Source of the DNA: Sterolibacterium sp.
GTDB lineage: Bacteria; Pseudomonadota; Gammaproteobacteria; Burkholderiales; Rhodocyclaceae
Assembly (NCBI GenBank): GCA_028713555.1
Contig: JAQTOA010000002.1
Location: 186,001 to 250,000 of the forward strand
DNA length: 64,000 nt
Direction of reading: 5' to 3'
The notes under the pieces are model-generated. The model had not been told where the DNA came from, ran no database searches, and saw only the letters and a list, made by a program, of their open reading frames with translations. Both the position numbers and the translations under genes were made by a program. Positions 7,137 through 16,062 of the stretch are shown in pieces (within the stretch, counting starts at the first letter, position 1; every line of letters begins with the position of its first letter).

Positions 7137-7973
7137 ATGGAACAACAACTTCACGAAGCTATCGTCAGCCTCAGCCGCGATAGTCGACTGCCACAGGACA
7201 GCCATCAAACGATGGCCGCCGTGCTCATTCCAATTGCGGACCACATGGTCGGCAATGAACAGGCGCCTACCGTCAGTGCCCGGGCATTGCATACTTGGTT
7301 GGGGAACAGACTGGAATTTGCCCACTGGATCGAAGCGCGCATTGCCCAGTTCGGCTTTGTACAGGGCGTCGATTTCGCACTCGCCAAAATTGACGGTCGG
7401 GAGAACCCAACGCTCCACCATTTGCCGAGAAACACCGACTATCGCCTTACGCTCGACATGGCCAAGGAGCTGTCGATAATCGAACGCAACGAGAAGGGTA
7501 GGCAGGCGCGCCAGTATTTCATCGCTGGCGAGCGGCGACTGAAGGCGAGCGCTCCTGCCCCTGAAATCCACCAGATTCTCTCCGATCCAAACAAATTGAG
7601 AACGGTGCTCCTGGACTTCACCGAGCGCATGATTGCGATGGAAGCCAAGGCCGCCGAGGATGCACCCAAGGTGGCTTTCCATGATGCTCTTGTCGGAACC
7701 ACTAATGCGCAGAGCATTCAGGAAGTCGCCAAGGTTCTTGGCGTCGGGGCCGTCAAATTCTTTGAATGGCTACGCCGTGCCGGCCTCCTGATGCACAACA
7801 ACCTGCCGTACCAGTGCCACATCGATGCAGGCCATTTCAAGGTCGTCCAGCGCAGCTTTATCAACAAGAACGACGAGAAACAACTGTATGCCCGCACCCT
7901 GGTGACTGGCAAGGGGCTGGCATATCTTCAGCGGCGTTATCAGGAAGCTCACCTGAACACGACCGTCGCCTGA
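7137..7973 (+). CDS. Phage-type AntA/AntB antirepressor with C-terminal ANT (KilAC) domain
   Basis: The 278-residue product has an AntA/AntB domain (about 42-140: VSARALHTWLGNRLEFAHWI, GVDFALAK, the tail RQARQYFIAGERRLK) and a C-terminal phage antirepressor KilAC domain (about 183-265: SIQEVAKVLGVGAVKFFEWL, then YQCHIDAGHFKVV). Such proteins lift prophage repression by binding repressors or DNA. The ATG at 7137 is preferred because GGAGTG stands just upstream and the family N-terminus starts there; the open frame reaches 7050 without a ribosome-binding site. No other phage gene, integrase or att-like repeat is nearby, so it appears to be an orphan remnant or a domesticated regulator. Confidence 0.88.
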   Translation: MEQQLHEAIVSLSRDSRLPQDSHQTMAAVLIPIADHMVGNEQAPTVSARALHTWLGNRLEFAHWIEARIAQFGFVQGVDFALAKIDGRENPTLHHLPRNTDYRLTLDMAKELSIIERNEKGRQARQYFIAGERRLKASAPAPEIHQILSDPNKLRTVLLDFTERMIAMEAKAAEDAPKVAFHDALVGTTNAQSIQEVAKVLGVGAVKFFEWLRRAGLLMHNNLPYQCHIDAGHFKVVQRSFINKNDEKQLYARTLVTGKGLAYLQRRYQEAHLNTTVA

Positions 7974-8070
7974 GGACTAACTACGTCCAATAGCACTCAT
8001 TTGGAACTTCTTGGCATGGTTTTGCCTTGCATCACGTCTTCGTGCAACACTGACACTCAGAAAATCACGG

Positions 8071-8847
8071 TCATGCAATGTCGGCGATGACCGGCGCATG
8101 ATCCGAGGGACGTTCCAGCTTGCGTGGCGTCTTGTCGATGGTGCAGGCGGCGCAGTGTTCAGCCAGCGCCGGCGAAAGCAGGATGTGGTCGATGCGCAGG
8201 CCCATGTTGCGGCGGAACGCCATCATGCGGTAATCCCACCAACTGAAAATATTTTCCGGCTGCTCGAAGCGCCGGAAGGCGTCGCTCAAGCCCAGCCCGA
8301 TCAAGCCGCGGAAAGCGGTGCGCTCAGGTGCGCTGCACAGCACCTGATCCCGCCATGCGCTTGGGTCATACACATCGCGGTCTTCCGGGGCGATGTTGTA
8401 ATCGCCGAGCAGCGCCAGACGCGGATATTTTTGCAATTCCCCGCGCAGCCATTCGGTCAGCGCGGCCAGCCAGCGCAACTTGTATTGGTACTTGTCCGAA
8501 TCGATGCTCTGGCCGTTCGGCATGTAGGCACAAACGATGCGCAACTCGCCCAGAGCCGTATCGACCGTGGCGCTGATCAGGCGTTGCTGGATGTCCTCGA
8601 AACCGACTATGCCACGCTCAATGTTGCGTGGTTCGCTGCGCGAGAGGATGGCAACGCCGTTATAGGTCTTCTGCCCGCTGAAGGCAGCGCGATAGCCGGC
8701 CGCCTCGATGGCGGCCAATGGAAAGGCCTTGTCCTCCAGCTTGAGCTCCTGCAGGCACAATACGTCGGGCTGCCGCACCGCCAGCCAGTCGAGCACCTGC
8801 GGCAACCTGACCTTGAGGGAATTCACATTCCAGGTGGCAATTTTCAA
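8071..8847 (-). CDS. xthA: Exodeoxyribonuclease III
   Basis: The 258-residue protein belongs to the EEP (AP endonuclease/exonuclease III) superfamily, which cleaves abasic sites and degrades duplex DNA from 3' ends in base excision repair. The N-terminus MKIATWNVNSLKVRLPQVLD carries the metal-site asparagines, CLQELKLED the catalytic glutamate (E34), LLGDYNIAPEDRDV the Asp/Asn pair, and LRIDHILLS plus PSDHAPV the terminal Asp-His. All key residues are present and the length is normal. It is convergent with the antirepressor gene (97 bp without features between them) and divergent from the PilZ gene. Confidence 0.95.
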   Translation of the reverse strand: MKIATWNVNSLKVRLPQVLDWLAVRQPDVLCLQELKLEDKAFPLAAIEAAGYRAAFSGQKTYNGVAILSRSEPRNIERGIVGFEDIQQRLISATVDTALGELRIVCAYMPNGQSIDSDKYQYKLRWLAALTEWLRGELQKYPRLALLGDYNIAPEDRDVYDPSAWRDQVLCSAPERTAFRGLIGLGLSDAFRRFEQPENIFSWWDYRMMAFRRNMGLRIDHILLSPALAEHCAACTIDKTPRKLERPSDHAPVIADIA

Positions 8848-8959
8848 ATCACTTCCTTGCGGTCGTTAGGCTACAATGATTATCGATGATACAGCAGCTC
8901 CTTGGAGCGCTGCTTCAGCGGTGACGTAATTTCCGTTAATGATAAGGACGGGATTTCAG

Positions 8960-9328
8960 ATGAAAGACTCCGAAGATCATCGTGCCTTCTGGCGCGCGCC
9001 ATTTCACGCCACGGTGAAACTGGTCGATGCCACGGGAACTTGGGAAGGCGAACTGCTGGATATTTCTCTCAAAGGCGCCTTGCTGAATATGTCGGCCGAC
9101 TGGCCGGGCGTGCTCGGCGCGAAATGCAAGTTACGCCTCGATCTCGGACAGGGAGCGACGATCATCATGCAGGCGACGGTCGCCCACCTGGAAGGGACTA
9201 AAATGGGCTTGCGCTGCGACAATCTCGGCTTGGACAGCATCACCCACCTGCGCAGACTGGTCGAATTGAATGCCGGCGATCCGAATCTGCTGGAGAGGGA
9301 ACTGCCTGCCTTGCTGCACGGATCCTGA
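8960..9328 (+). CDS. PilZ-domain protein (probable cyclic di-GMP effector)
   Basis: A 122-residue single-domain protein. The segment HRAFWRAPFHATVKLV holds an RxxxR-like basic motif, and about 27 residues later LLDISLKGALL supplies the DxSxxG motif; together they form the c-di-GMP site of PilZ domains. A beta-strand-rich pattern follows (TVAHLEGTKMGLRCDNL). The ATG at 8960 (MKDSEDH) is chosen over 8939 because AAGGACGGG lies upstream of it. It is probably a monocistronic receptor for motility or biofilm control; the target is unknown. The stop is five bases from the convergent DUF4124 gene. The first motif is not a perfect RxxxR (HRAFWRAPF). Confidence 0.8.
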   Translation: MKDSEDHRAFWRAPFHATVKLVDATGTWEGELLDISLKGALLNMSADWPGVLGAKCKLRLDLGQGATIIMQATVAHLEGTKMGLRCDNLGLDSITHLRRLVELNAGDPNLLERELPALLHGS

Positions 9329-9333
9329 GAACT

Positions 9334-9873
9334 TTAGTTTCCCTGCGGTTTGGGTGATGTCTTGCCGCTGCCTGGCGGATAGCCTGCCGCATCGAGCAGA
9401 TTGCGCCAGGCGTTCTCCTCGAAACCCTTTTCCGATTTATTGCCTGCCTGCAGTACCGGGACGATCAGTTCCTGGCTGCCGGTGGCTTTCCTGAATTCCT
9501 CGGCATCCTCTAGCGTCTTGAGGACTTTTTCAGCATATGCCGCGCCGCGCCGGGCGAGGAAGTCACGCGCGATTTTGCAATTCTCGACGCAGTTGGCGCT
9601 GGTATACAGGGTCAGTGGAAATTTCTGCGCGGCTTGCAGGGCGTCAAAGGAGGGGCCGCCGGTCTCGATAACATTCCCGGACTTAAGTTTCTTCTGCTGG
9701 ACTTCCCTGGTTTCTGCGGGCGGGGGCGGCTGATCCGAGTAATGCACCTTGCCATTCTTGTCGACCCAACGATAGGCGGTCTGCGCTTGGCTAGCGAACG
9801 CCATCATCAGCATCAACGCCAGGCAGGCGAGGCGGACAAGGCGTGGCGGAAATTTTATGGGCCAGTTCCTCAT
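9334..9873 (-). CDS. Exported DUF4124 plus glutaredoxin-like protein
   Basis: The 179-residue product has an N-terminal signal sequence (about 10-30, ending ASQAQTA), then a DUF4124 segment with YRWVDKNGKVHYSDQPPPP, and from about residue 85 a glutaredoxin/thioredoxin-like domain: LTLYTSANCVENCKIARDF, then VPVLQ where the cis-proline would be. The cysteine pair is CxxxC (CVENC), not the CxxC of classical glutaredoxins, as is common in this fused family. It is probably periplasmic, with an unknown redox role. The start overlaps the prlC stop by four bases, so it is translationally coupled to prlC. Confidence 0.85.
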   Translation of the reverse strand: MRNWPIKFPPRLVRLACLALMLMMAFASQAQTAYRWVDKNGKVHYSDQPPPPAETREVQQKKLKSGNVIETGGPSFDALQAAQKFPLTLYTSANCVENCKIARDFLARRGAAYAEKVLKTLEDAEEFRKATGSQELIVPVLQAGNKSEKGFEENAWRNLLDAAGYPPGSGKTSPKPQGN

Positions 9874-11972
9874 TGGGCGGAAATCATGCCGTTATGGCGC
9901 AGCAACGCATCGACCCGCGGTTCGCGACCACGAAAGGCGCGGAAAGAGTCCAATGCCGGACGGGAGCCGCCGACGGCGAGTATCTCGCGCCAAAACTTTT
10001 CTCCGGTGGCGGCATCCAGCACACTGCCCGATCTTTGGCTACCTTCCTCGAAGGCTTCATAGGCATCGGCGGAAAGCACTTCAGCCCACTTGTAGCTGTA
10101 GTAACCGGCCGAATACCCGCCGGCGAAGATGTGCGAGAAACTCTGCGGGAAACGCTGCCATGGCGGCGGCACGATCACCGCCACTTCGCGGCGCACCTCG
10201 TCCAGCAGTTCCAGTACGCTCTGCCTTCCGTGCGGATCGTATTCGCTGTGCAACCGCAGATCGAACAGCGCAAACTCGATTTGGCGCAGCGTCGCCATGC
10301 CGCTCTGGAAATTCTTCGCGGCCAGCATCTTGTCATAGAGTGCGCGCGGCAGCGTCTCGCCGCTGTCGACATGGTGAGTCATGCCGGACAAAACTTCCCA
10401 TTCCCAGCAGAAGTTCTCCATGAACTGGCTGGGCAGTTCGACAGCGTCCCATTCAACGCCGTGGATGCCTGAGACCGGCAGCTCCTCGACCTGGCTCAGC
10501 AAATGATGCAAGCCGTGGCCGCACTCGTGGAACAGGGTAATGACTTCGTCATGGGTGAAGCAGGCCGGCTTGTTGCCGACCGGTCCGGGAAAGTTGCAGT
10601 TGAGATAGGCCACCGGCGTCTGCATGCCGGCGGCAATCCTGCGGCGCGTGATGGCTTCATCCATCCAGGCGCCGCCACGCTTCTCATCACGGGCATACAG
10701 ATCGAGATAGAACTGGCCGATCAGCTGGCCGTTGCGCACGATGCGGAAGAATCTCACATCGGGGTGCCAGACTGGCGCGCTGTCCGGTTCGAGAGCAACG
10801 CCGAAGAGTTTTTCGATGACGCTGAACAATCCTTGCAGTACCTGCGGTTCGGGCAAATAGTGTTTGACCTCCTCGTCGGAGAAGGAAAAGCGCGCCTGCT
10901 TGAGTTTTTCCGAAGCCCAGGCCAGATCCCAGCTTTCCATGGTTTTCAGACCCATCTCGCGCTCGGCAAATTCGTTCAGTTGAGCGACATCCCGCTCGGC
11001 GAAGGGCCGCGCCTTGGCTGCGATCTCGCGCAAGAACTCCGCGACTTTTTGCGGCGACTCGGCCATTTTCGGCACCAGCGAGACCTCGGCGTAATTGGCA
11101 TAACCGAGCATCCGCGCTTCCTCGGCATGCAGTTTGAGGATCTGGACGATCAGCGGCGAGTTGTCAAAGTGCGTGGTTGTTGCCGCTTCAGCGGCTTTAC
11201 AACCACGGCCTGCCCCTTGCGGGTAGTCCGCCTTGCCTTGCTCGGAGGCGCGGGTGGCGTAGGCGCGGTACATGCTGGCGCGCAGCGGGCGGTGGTCGGC
11301 GTATTGCATCACCGGCCCATAGGATGGCGCGTGCAAGGTAAATTTCCAGCCAGCCTTGTTTTCCTTTTGGGCTGCTGCGCGCGCCGCCTGGCACACGTCG
11401 GCGGGGATGCCGGCAAGCAGGTCTTCCTCGGTGACATATTCGGCATAGGCATTGGTGGCGTCGAGCAAGTTCTCCGAGAACTTCGCGCCGAGTGCCGCGA
11501 GCTCTTCCTGGATTGCCTGGAAGCGCGGCTTGTCGGCTTCCGCCAGTTCTGCGCCGGAGAGGCGGAAGTCGCGGATATCGTTGTCGACGATGCGCCGTTG
11601 CGCAGGATTCAGTGCGGCGTATTCGGAGCTCGCGCGCAATGCCTTGAACTTGGCGAATAGCGCCAGATTCTGGCCAAGTTCCGAATGAAAGCGGGTAACT
11701 TCCGGCAGCATGGCGTTGTATGCCTCGCGCCAAGGCGGGATGTCATTCACCGAATGCAGATGGCCGACGATGCCCCAGGCGCGGCTGAGTTGCTCACCAC
11801 CGTCGATCAGCGGCGCAACGAAGCCGGCCCAGCTTGCTGGTTTCGCGGGATCGGCCAGGCGTTCCACCAAGGCGCGGTTCACCGCCACGAGTTGCATGAT
11901 AGCCGGCGCGACATGTTCCGGCTGGATGGCATCAAAGCGCGGCAAGCCGGAGAAATCGAGCAATGGATTCAT
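9870..11972 (-). CDS. prlC: Oligopeptidase A (M3 family zinc metallopeptidase)
   Basis: PrlC degrades short peptides, including cleaved signal peptides, in the cytosol. The zinc motif FHECGHGLHH (HExxH) lies at about residue 480 and the downstream glutamate region is present (GVEWDAVELPSQFMENFCWE). The N-terminus MNPLLDFSGLPRFDAIQPEH is typical, and 700 residues compares with about 680 in relatives. The excess comes from about 21 residues (about 250-271, ADYPQGAGRGCKAAEAATTT) inserted before NSPLIVQILKLHAEEARMLG, encoded by a palindromic repeat. The frame and active site are intact, so the enzyme is probably functional. It forms an operon with the downstream DUF4124 gene. Confidence 0.95.
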   Translation of the reverse strand: MNPLLDFSGLPRFDAIQPEHVAPAIMQLVAVNRALVERLADPAKPASWAGFVAPLIDGGEQLSRAWGIVGHLHSVNDIPPWREAYNAMLPEVTRFHSELGQNLALFAKFKALRASSEYAALNPAQRRIVDNDIRDFRLSGAELAEADKPRFQAIQEELAALGAKFSENLLDATNAYAEYVTEEDLLAGIPADVCQAARAAAQKENKAGWKFTLHAPSYGPVMQYADHRPLRASMYRAYATRASEQGKADYPQGAGRGCKAAEAATTTHFDNSPLIVQILKLHAEEARMLGYANYAEVSLVPKMAESPQKVAEFLREIAAKARPFAERDVAQLNEFAEREMGLKTMESWDLAWASEKLKQARFSFSDEEVKHYLPEPQVLQGLFSVIEKLFGVALEPDSAPVWHPDVRFFRIVRNGQLIGQFYLDLYARDEKRGGAWMDEAITRRRIAAGMQTPVAYLNCNFPGPVGNKPACFTHDEVITLFHECGHGLHHLLSQVEELPVSGIHGVEWDAVELPSQFMENFCWEWEVLSGMTHHVDSGETLPRALYDKMLAAKNFQSGMATLRQIEFALFDLRLHSEYDPHGRQSVLELLDEVRREVAVIVPPPWQRFPQSFSHIFAGGYSAGYYSYKWAEVLSADAYEAFEEGSQRSGSVLDAATGEKFWREILAVGGSRPALDSFRAFRGREPRVDALLRHNGMISAQ
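11160..11222. repeat. Palindromic repeat inserted in frame in prlC
   Basis: Within prlC, gtggttgt (11173-11180) pairs with acaaccac (11199-11206), and an inner gccgc/gcggc stem sits in the loop. The adjacent GC-rich tail (ctgccccttgcgggtagtcc) resembles parts of the dispersed intergenic repeats. The block has no counterpart in the M3 peptidase fold and keeps the reading frame. Confidence 0.65.
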
Positions 11973-11992
11973 ATGGGAACGACAGAAAGTTT

Positions 11993-12038
11993 ACCGGGGC
12001 GGAACGGTGAAGGGAAACCTCCATCATTCCGCCCCGGT
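11993..12038. terminator. Long-loop inverted repeat between purC and prlC
   Basis: accggggcggaa (11993-12004) is repeated in inverse at 12027-12038 around a 22-base loop. The stem is followed on the plus strand by tttaaaaaa; on the minus strand, the direction of purC and prlC, only a weak U-run follows. It could attenuate purC read-through or be another extragenic palindrome. Confidence 0.4.
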
Positions 12039-12046
12039 TTAAAAAA

Positions 12047-12934
12047 TCAGGCTTGTCCGGTCAGGCGCGTCAGCGCTTCGCGGTATTTTGCGGCGGTCTT
12101 GGCGAGTATTTCCGCGGGCAGTTTCGGCCCGGGCGCCTTCTTGTCCCAGTCCAGCGTTTCCAGATAGTCGCGCACGAACTGCTTGTCGAAACTGGGCGGA
12201 CTGATGCCGACGCGGTACTGGTCGGTTGGCCAGAAACGCGAGGAGTCTGGCGTCAGCACTTCGTCGATCAAGTAGAGCTTGCCGGCGGCATCCTGGCCGA
12301 ATTCGAACTTGGTGTCGGCGATGATAATGCCGCGTACCTGCGCGTGGGCTGCCGCTTCGCGGTACAGGCGCAAGGTCGTGTCGCGCACCTGTGCGGCAAG
12401 CGGCGCGCCGAGCATTTTCTCAACCCTGACGAAGTCGATGTTCTCGTCATGTTCGCCCATTTCAGCCTTGGTCGCCGGCGTAAACAGCGGTTGCGGTAAT
12501 TTCTCGGCTTGGCGCAATCCGGTGGGCAGCGGAATGCCGCAGACCGTGCCATGCGCTTGGTAATCCTTCCATCCCGAACCGATCAGATAGCCGCGCGCTA
12601 CGGCTTCGATTGGCAGCGGCTTGAGACGCTTAACCACCAGGCTGCGTCCCCGCACCTGGTTACGCTCGTCTTCGCCCTGCACCACGGATTCCGGATCGAT
12701 GCCGGTGAGCTGGTTGGGAATGATGTGGGCGAGCTTGCCGAACCAGAAATTGGCGACAGCAGTAAGTACTTCGCCCTTGCCGGGGATGGGGTCGGGCATG
12801 ATCACGTCGAAAGCCGAAAGTCGGTCGCTGGTGACGATCAGCAGATGATCGGCACCGACCGCGTAGATGTCACGCACTTTGCCGCGACCGAGGAGAGGCA
12901 GACTGGTAATGGTGGACTCAAATAGTGTGTTCAT
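12047..12934 (-). CDS. purC: Phosphoribosylaminoimidazole-succinocarboxamide synthase (SAICAR synthase)
   Basis: PurC ligates aspartate to CAIR with ATP hydrolysis in de novo purine synthesis. The 295-residue product has the nucleotide-binding N-terminus [14 protein letters not shown], the signature [19 protein letters not shown], the lysine-rich [21 protein letters not shown] and the substrate loop [11 protein letters not shown] followed by [14 protein letters not shown]. The length matches the longer, single-domain bacterial form. It lies 45 bp downstream of psiE and on the same strand as the carbon operon, an fba-purC proximity common in betaproteobacteria. Confidence 0.97.
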   Translation of the reverse strand: MNTLFESTITSLPLLGRGKVRDIYAVGADHLLIVTSDRLSAFDVIMPDPIPGKGEVLTAVANFWFGKLAHIIPNQLTGIDPESVVQGEDERNQVRGRSLVVKRLKPLPIEAVARGYLIGSGWKDYQAHGTVCGIPLPTGLRQAEKLPQPLFTPATKAEMGEHDENIDFVRVEKMLGAPLAAQVRDTTLRLYREAAAHAQVRGIIIADTKFEFGQDAAGKLYLIDEVLTPDSSRFWPTDQYRVGISPPSFDKQFVRDYLETLDWDKKAPGPKLPAEILAKTAAKYREALTRLTGQA

Positions 12935-12979
12935 GATTTTGTCTGGGAATGGAAACAGTGAAAGGGTTGGCCTGCGCGG

Positions 12980-13426
12980 TTACTCGCGCACGTAAGACTT
13001 CCGGGGCTTCTCGCTGAAATCTTCGCGATAGGGGTAGCGGACATGGCCGTAGCGGACCAGCAGTACCGCCAACGTCAGCAGAAAGATCGCAGAGGCTACG
13101 GCGAGCATGCGCCACTCGGTAATGTCCTTGATGTCGATGATCAGGTAACGTGCCAACGCCACCATCGCGATATAGAGCGGAAAACGCACTGGCAACTGGC
13201 CCGACTTGAAATACTGGCCGATCATCGCCAGCACCTCCAAGTAAAGGAACATCATCAACAAGTCGGACAGCGCGACATGATGAGCCACGACCATGCTGGC
13301 AGTTTCCAGATACATGGCGACGGCGGTGGCGCAAGCAATCACCAGGAGGCCAAGATACTCCACGGTATCGAGCCCTCTGCTCAACAGCTTGTGTAGCCGG
13401 TCGAAGGTATGCGATTGGATGTCCAT
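12980..13426 (-). CDS. psiE: PsiE-family phosphate-starvation-inducible membrane protein
   Basis: A 148-residue membrane protein with four predicted helices (about 23-42, 52-72, 80-96 and 105-125) and the PsiE-typical segments LLMMFLYLEVLAMIGQYF and PLYIAMVALARYLIID. The function is unknown; E. coli psiE is induced by phosphate starvation. The C-terminus is basic and cytosolic (EKPRKSYVRE). It sits between fba (97 bp) and purC (45 bp) on the same strand. No Pho box was identified, so phosphate regulation is not shown here. Confidence 0.85.
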   Translation of the reverse strand: MDIQSHTFDRLHKLLSRGLDTVEYLGLLVIACATAVAMYLETASMVVAHHVALSDLLMMFLYLEVLAMIGQYFKSGQLPVRFPLYIAMVALARYLIIDIKDITEWRMLAVASAIFLLTLAVLLVRYGHVRYPYREDFSEKPRKSYVRE

Positions 13427-13523
13427 AAAGAAGCCCCTGATGTAACTCGTGAAGGCTCGGGAAGCAACCGGTAAAAGCAGCCATCCTTGCAGACGGCTGC
13501 AATAATCTACTCCAGATCGAAAC

Positions 13524-14588
13524 TCATTTCACGATCTGGTTCAACTCGCCCTTCTTGTAACGCTCGGCCATTCTTTCCAGAGAAATCGGCTTGATCTTGC
13601 TGGCCATGCCGGCGCAACCGAAGGCTTCGTAGCGGGCTTTGCAGATTTCCTTCATGGCCTTGCGGGCGGTGGCGAGATATTTGCGCGGGTCGAAGTCCTT
13701 GGGGTTTTCGGCCATGTATTTGCGGATGGCGCCAGTGGAGGCCATGCGCAGATCGGTGTCGATATTCACCTTGCGCACGCCGTGCTTGATGCCCTCGACG
13801 ATTTCATTGACTGGCACGCCGTAGGTTTCGCCCATGGCGCCGCCGAACTGGTTGATGATTTTCAGCCAATCCTGGGGCACCGAGGAGGAGCCGTGCATCA
13901 CCAAGTGGGTATTGGGAATGCGGGCGTGGATTTCCTTGATGCGGTCGATGCGCAGCACGGCGCCGGTGGGTGGCCGGGTGAATTTGTAGGCGCCGTGCGA
14001 GGTGCCGATGGCAATCGCCAGCGCATCGACCCCCGTCGCCTTGACAAATTCAGCGGCTTCGTTGGGGTCGGTCAGCAACTGGTCTTTGGAGAGTTTGCCT
14101 TCGGCGCCCTGGCCGTCTTCCTTTTCGCCCATGCCGGTTTCCAGAGAACCCAGGCAGCCCAGTTCGCCCTCAACCGAAACACCGATGGCGTGGGCGATAT
14201 CCACGACATGCCGGCTGACCTTGGCGTTGTACTCGAAGCTGGAGGGCGTCTTGGCGTCTTCCAGTAGCGAGCCGTCCATCATGACGCTTGAAAAGCCGGA
14301 GCGCATCGACTGGATGCAGACGGAAGGACTGGCGCCGTGATCCTGGTGCATGACGATAGGAATGTCGGGATGGGTCTCGATGGCGGCTTCGATCAGGTGG
14401 CGCAGGTAAGGTTCGCCGGCATATTTACGCGCCCCGGCCGAACCCTGGATGATCACCGGGCTGTTGGTTTCCGCCGCGGCCTCCATCACGGCCTGAATCT
14501 GCTCCAGGTTGTTGACGTTGAAGGCCGGTAGTCCATAGCCGTTTTCGGCGGCGTGATCGAGCAGTTGACGCATGGAAACGAGGGGCAT
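13524..14588 (-). CDS. fba: Class II fructose-1,6-bisphosphate aldolase
   Basis: The zinc-dependent aldolase interconverts fructose-1,6-bisphosphate with dihydroxyacetone phosphate and glyceraldehyde-3-phosphate. The 354-residue product has the class II zinc ligands in [14 protein letters not shown], the ELGCLG motif, [14 protein letters not shown] and the phosphate-binding [10 protein letters not shown]. The C-terminal [15 protein letters not shown] is typical of the CbbA/Fba type in betaproteobacteria. AAGGAGA lies seven bases upstream of the ATG. It is the last gene of the tkt-gapA-pgk-pyk-fba cluster, 18 bp after pyk, serving glycolysis, gluconeogenesis or a Calvin cycle if one exists elsewhere. 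Confidence 0.97.
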   Translation of the reverse strand: MPLVSMRQLLDHAAENGYGLPAFNVNNLEQIQAVMEAAAETNSPVIIQGSAGARKYAGEPYLRHLIEAAIETHPDIPIVMHQDHGASPSVCIQSMRSGFSSVMMDGSLLEDAKTPSSFEYNAKVSRHVVDIAHAIGVSVEGELGCLGSLETGMGEKEDGQGAEGKLSKDQLLTDPNEAAEFVKATGVDALAIAIGTSHGAYKFTRPPTGAVLRIDRIKEIHARIPNTHLVMHGSSSVPQDWLKIINQFGGAMGETYGVPVNEIVEGIKHGVRKVNIDTDLRMASTGAIRKYMAENPKDFDPRKYLATARKAMKEICKARYEAFGCAGMASKIKPISLERMAERYKKGELNQIVK

Positions 14589-14606
14589 GAGAGTCTCCTT
14601 GGATGA

Positions 14607-16043
14607 TTAGAATTCGGGCTTCTGGCAATCGCCGACGCGAACGATTTTCAGGGTGTTGGTGCCGCCAGGCGAACCGATCGGTTCGCCTATCGTCAGCACC
14701 ATCAAATCACCGGGTTTGACGACGCCCTGCTCGATCAGCAGTTGCTCTGCTTCCCACAGCAGGCGGTCGCGGTCGGTGTGATTCTGTTTCATGAGCAATG
14801 GGAAAACATCGCGATACAGGCTCATGCGGTAACGGGAACTGACTTCCGGCGTCAGCGCGTAGATCGGCACGCCGGAATTCAGCCGGCTCATCCATAGTGC
14901 GGTAGAGCCTGACTGGGTCATTGCGGCGATGGCCTTGACCTTGAGGTGGTGCGCGGTCCAGATCGCGGCCATGGCGATGGATTGGTCGATACGCGTGAAC
15001 ACCCGGTCGAGGAAATCGTTGTCGAGCGTCACTTCGGCAGACTTCTCCGCTTCCAGACAGATGCGCGCCATCGACTCGACGGTTTCCACCGGATACTTGC
15101 CCGCGGCGGTTTCGCCTGAGAGCATCACGGCGTCGGTGCCGTCCAGCACGGCATTGGCGACATCCGAAACTTCGGCACGGGTCGGCACTGGACTATTGAT
15201 CATCGACTCCATCATCTGCGTGGCGGTAATGGCGAGCTTGTTGCGCGCGCGCGCCATGCGGATAATTTTTTTCTGCAAGGCGGGAACGGCTGCATCGCCA
15301 ACCTCCACCGCCAGATCGCCGCGCGCCACCATCACCGCGTCGGAGGCTTCAATAATGTCCGGCAGGGCATTGATGGCCTCGGCGCGTTCGATCTTGGCAA
15401 TTAGCAGCGCGTTTGAACCCGCGCGGGTCAGCAACTTTCTGGCTTGGCGCATATCCTCGCCGGATTTTGGGAAAGATACCGCGACGAAATCCACGCCGAT
15501 TTCCGCGGCGGTGCGGATGTCCAGCCGGTCCTTGCTGGTCAAGGCTGGTGCGGTAAGGCCGCCGCCCTGGCGATTGATGCCCTTGTTGTTGGACAGGGTA
15601 CCGCCCACGCGAACCGTGGTGACCACCGCTTGATTTTGCAGCTCGACGATGTCGAGAACGATGCGACCATCGTCAAGCAGCAGCACGGTGCCCACATCGA
15701 TATCGTCGATTAATTCCGGATAATCGAGCCCGACGCGAGTTTTGTCGCCTAATTTGCATGCGACGTCGAGAATGAATTGGTCACCGGCGGCAAGTTCGAT
15801 CTTGCCGTTCTCAAATTTACCGATGCGTATTTTTGGGCCTTGCAGGTCGGCCATGATACCCACCGTGCGGCCGCTATCCCGGGTGATGGTGCGCAGCAAA
15901 TCGACGCGTGCGCGATGATCGTCAGCGCTGCCATGCGAAAAATTCAGGCGGACGATATCGACGCCGGCCTCCACCATCCGGCGCAGCACTGCTTCTTCGC
16001 TGGAGGATGGACCGAGAGTGGCGACAATCTTGGTGTTGCGCAT
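14607..16043 (-). CDS. pyk: Pyruvate kinase
   Basis: The enzyme converts PEP and ADP to pyruvate and ATP. The frame is open upstream into pgk, but the family start MRNTKIVATLGPSSSEE is at 16043, giving 478 residues. Visible motifs are VRLNFSHGSADDH, the metal and substrate segment LLIAKIERAEAI, MVARGDLAVEVG and the signature ITATQMMESMI, plus the C-terminal allosteric-type domain. It starts 19 bp after the pgk stop and 18 bp before fba, so it belongs to the operon. Its presence beside gapA and pgk points to a glycolytic lower branch. Confidence 0.97.
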   Translation of the reverse strand: MRNTKIVATLGPSSSEEAVLRRMVEAGVDIVRLNFSHGSADDHRARVDLLRTITRDSGRTVGIMADLQGPKIRIGKFENGKIELAAGDQFILDVACKLGDKTRVGLDYPELIDDIDVGTVLLLDDGRIVLDIVELQNQAVVTTVRVGGTLSNNKGINRQGGGLTAPALTSKDRLDIRTAAEIGVDFVAVSFPKSGEDMRQARKLLTRAGSNALLIAKIERAEAINALPDIIEASDAVMVARGDLAVEVGDAAVPALQKKIIRMARARNKLAITATQMMESMINSPVPTRAEVSDVANAVLDGTDAVMLSGETAAGKYPVETVESMARICLEAEKSAEVTLDNDFLDRVFTRIDQSIAMAAIWTAHHLKVKAIAAMTQSGSTALWMSRLNSGVPIYALTPEVSSRYRMSLYRDVFPLLMKQNHTDRDRLLWEAEQLLIEQGVVKPGDLMVLTIGEPIGSPGGTNTLKIVRVGDCQKPEF

Positions 16044-16062
16044 GGCCGCTGCTCGTTCGCTG

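Noticed and set aside
7137..7973. Prophage around the antirepressor
   Set aside because: Flanking genes are ordinary chromosomal genes; no integrase, structural or lysis gene and no att-like repeat.
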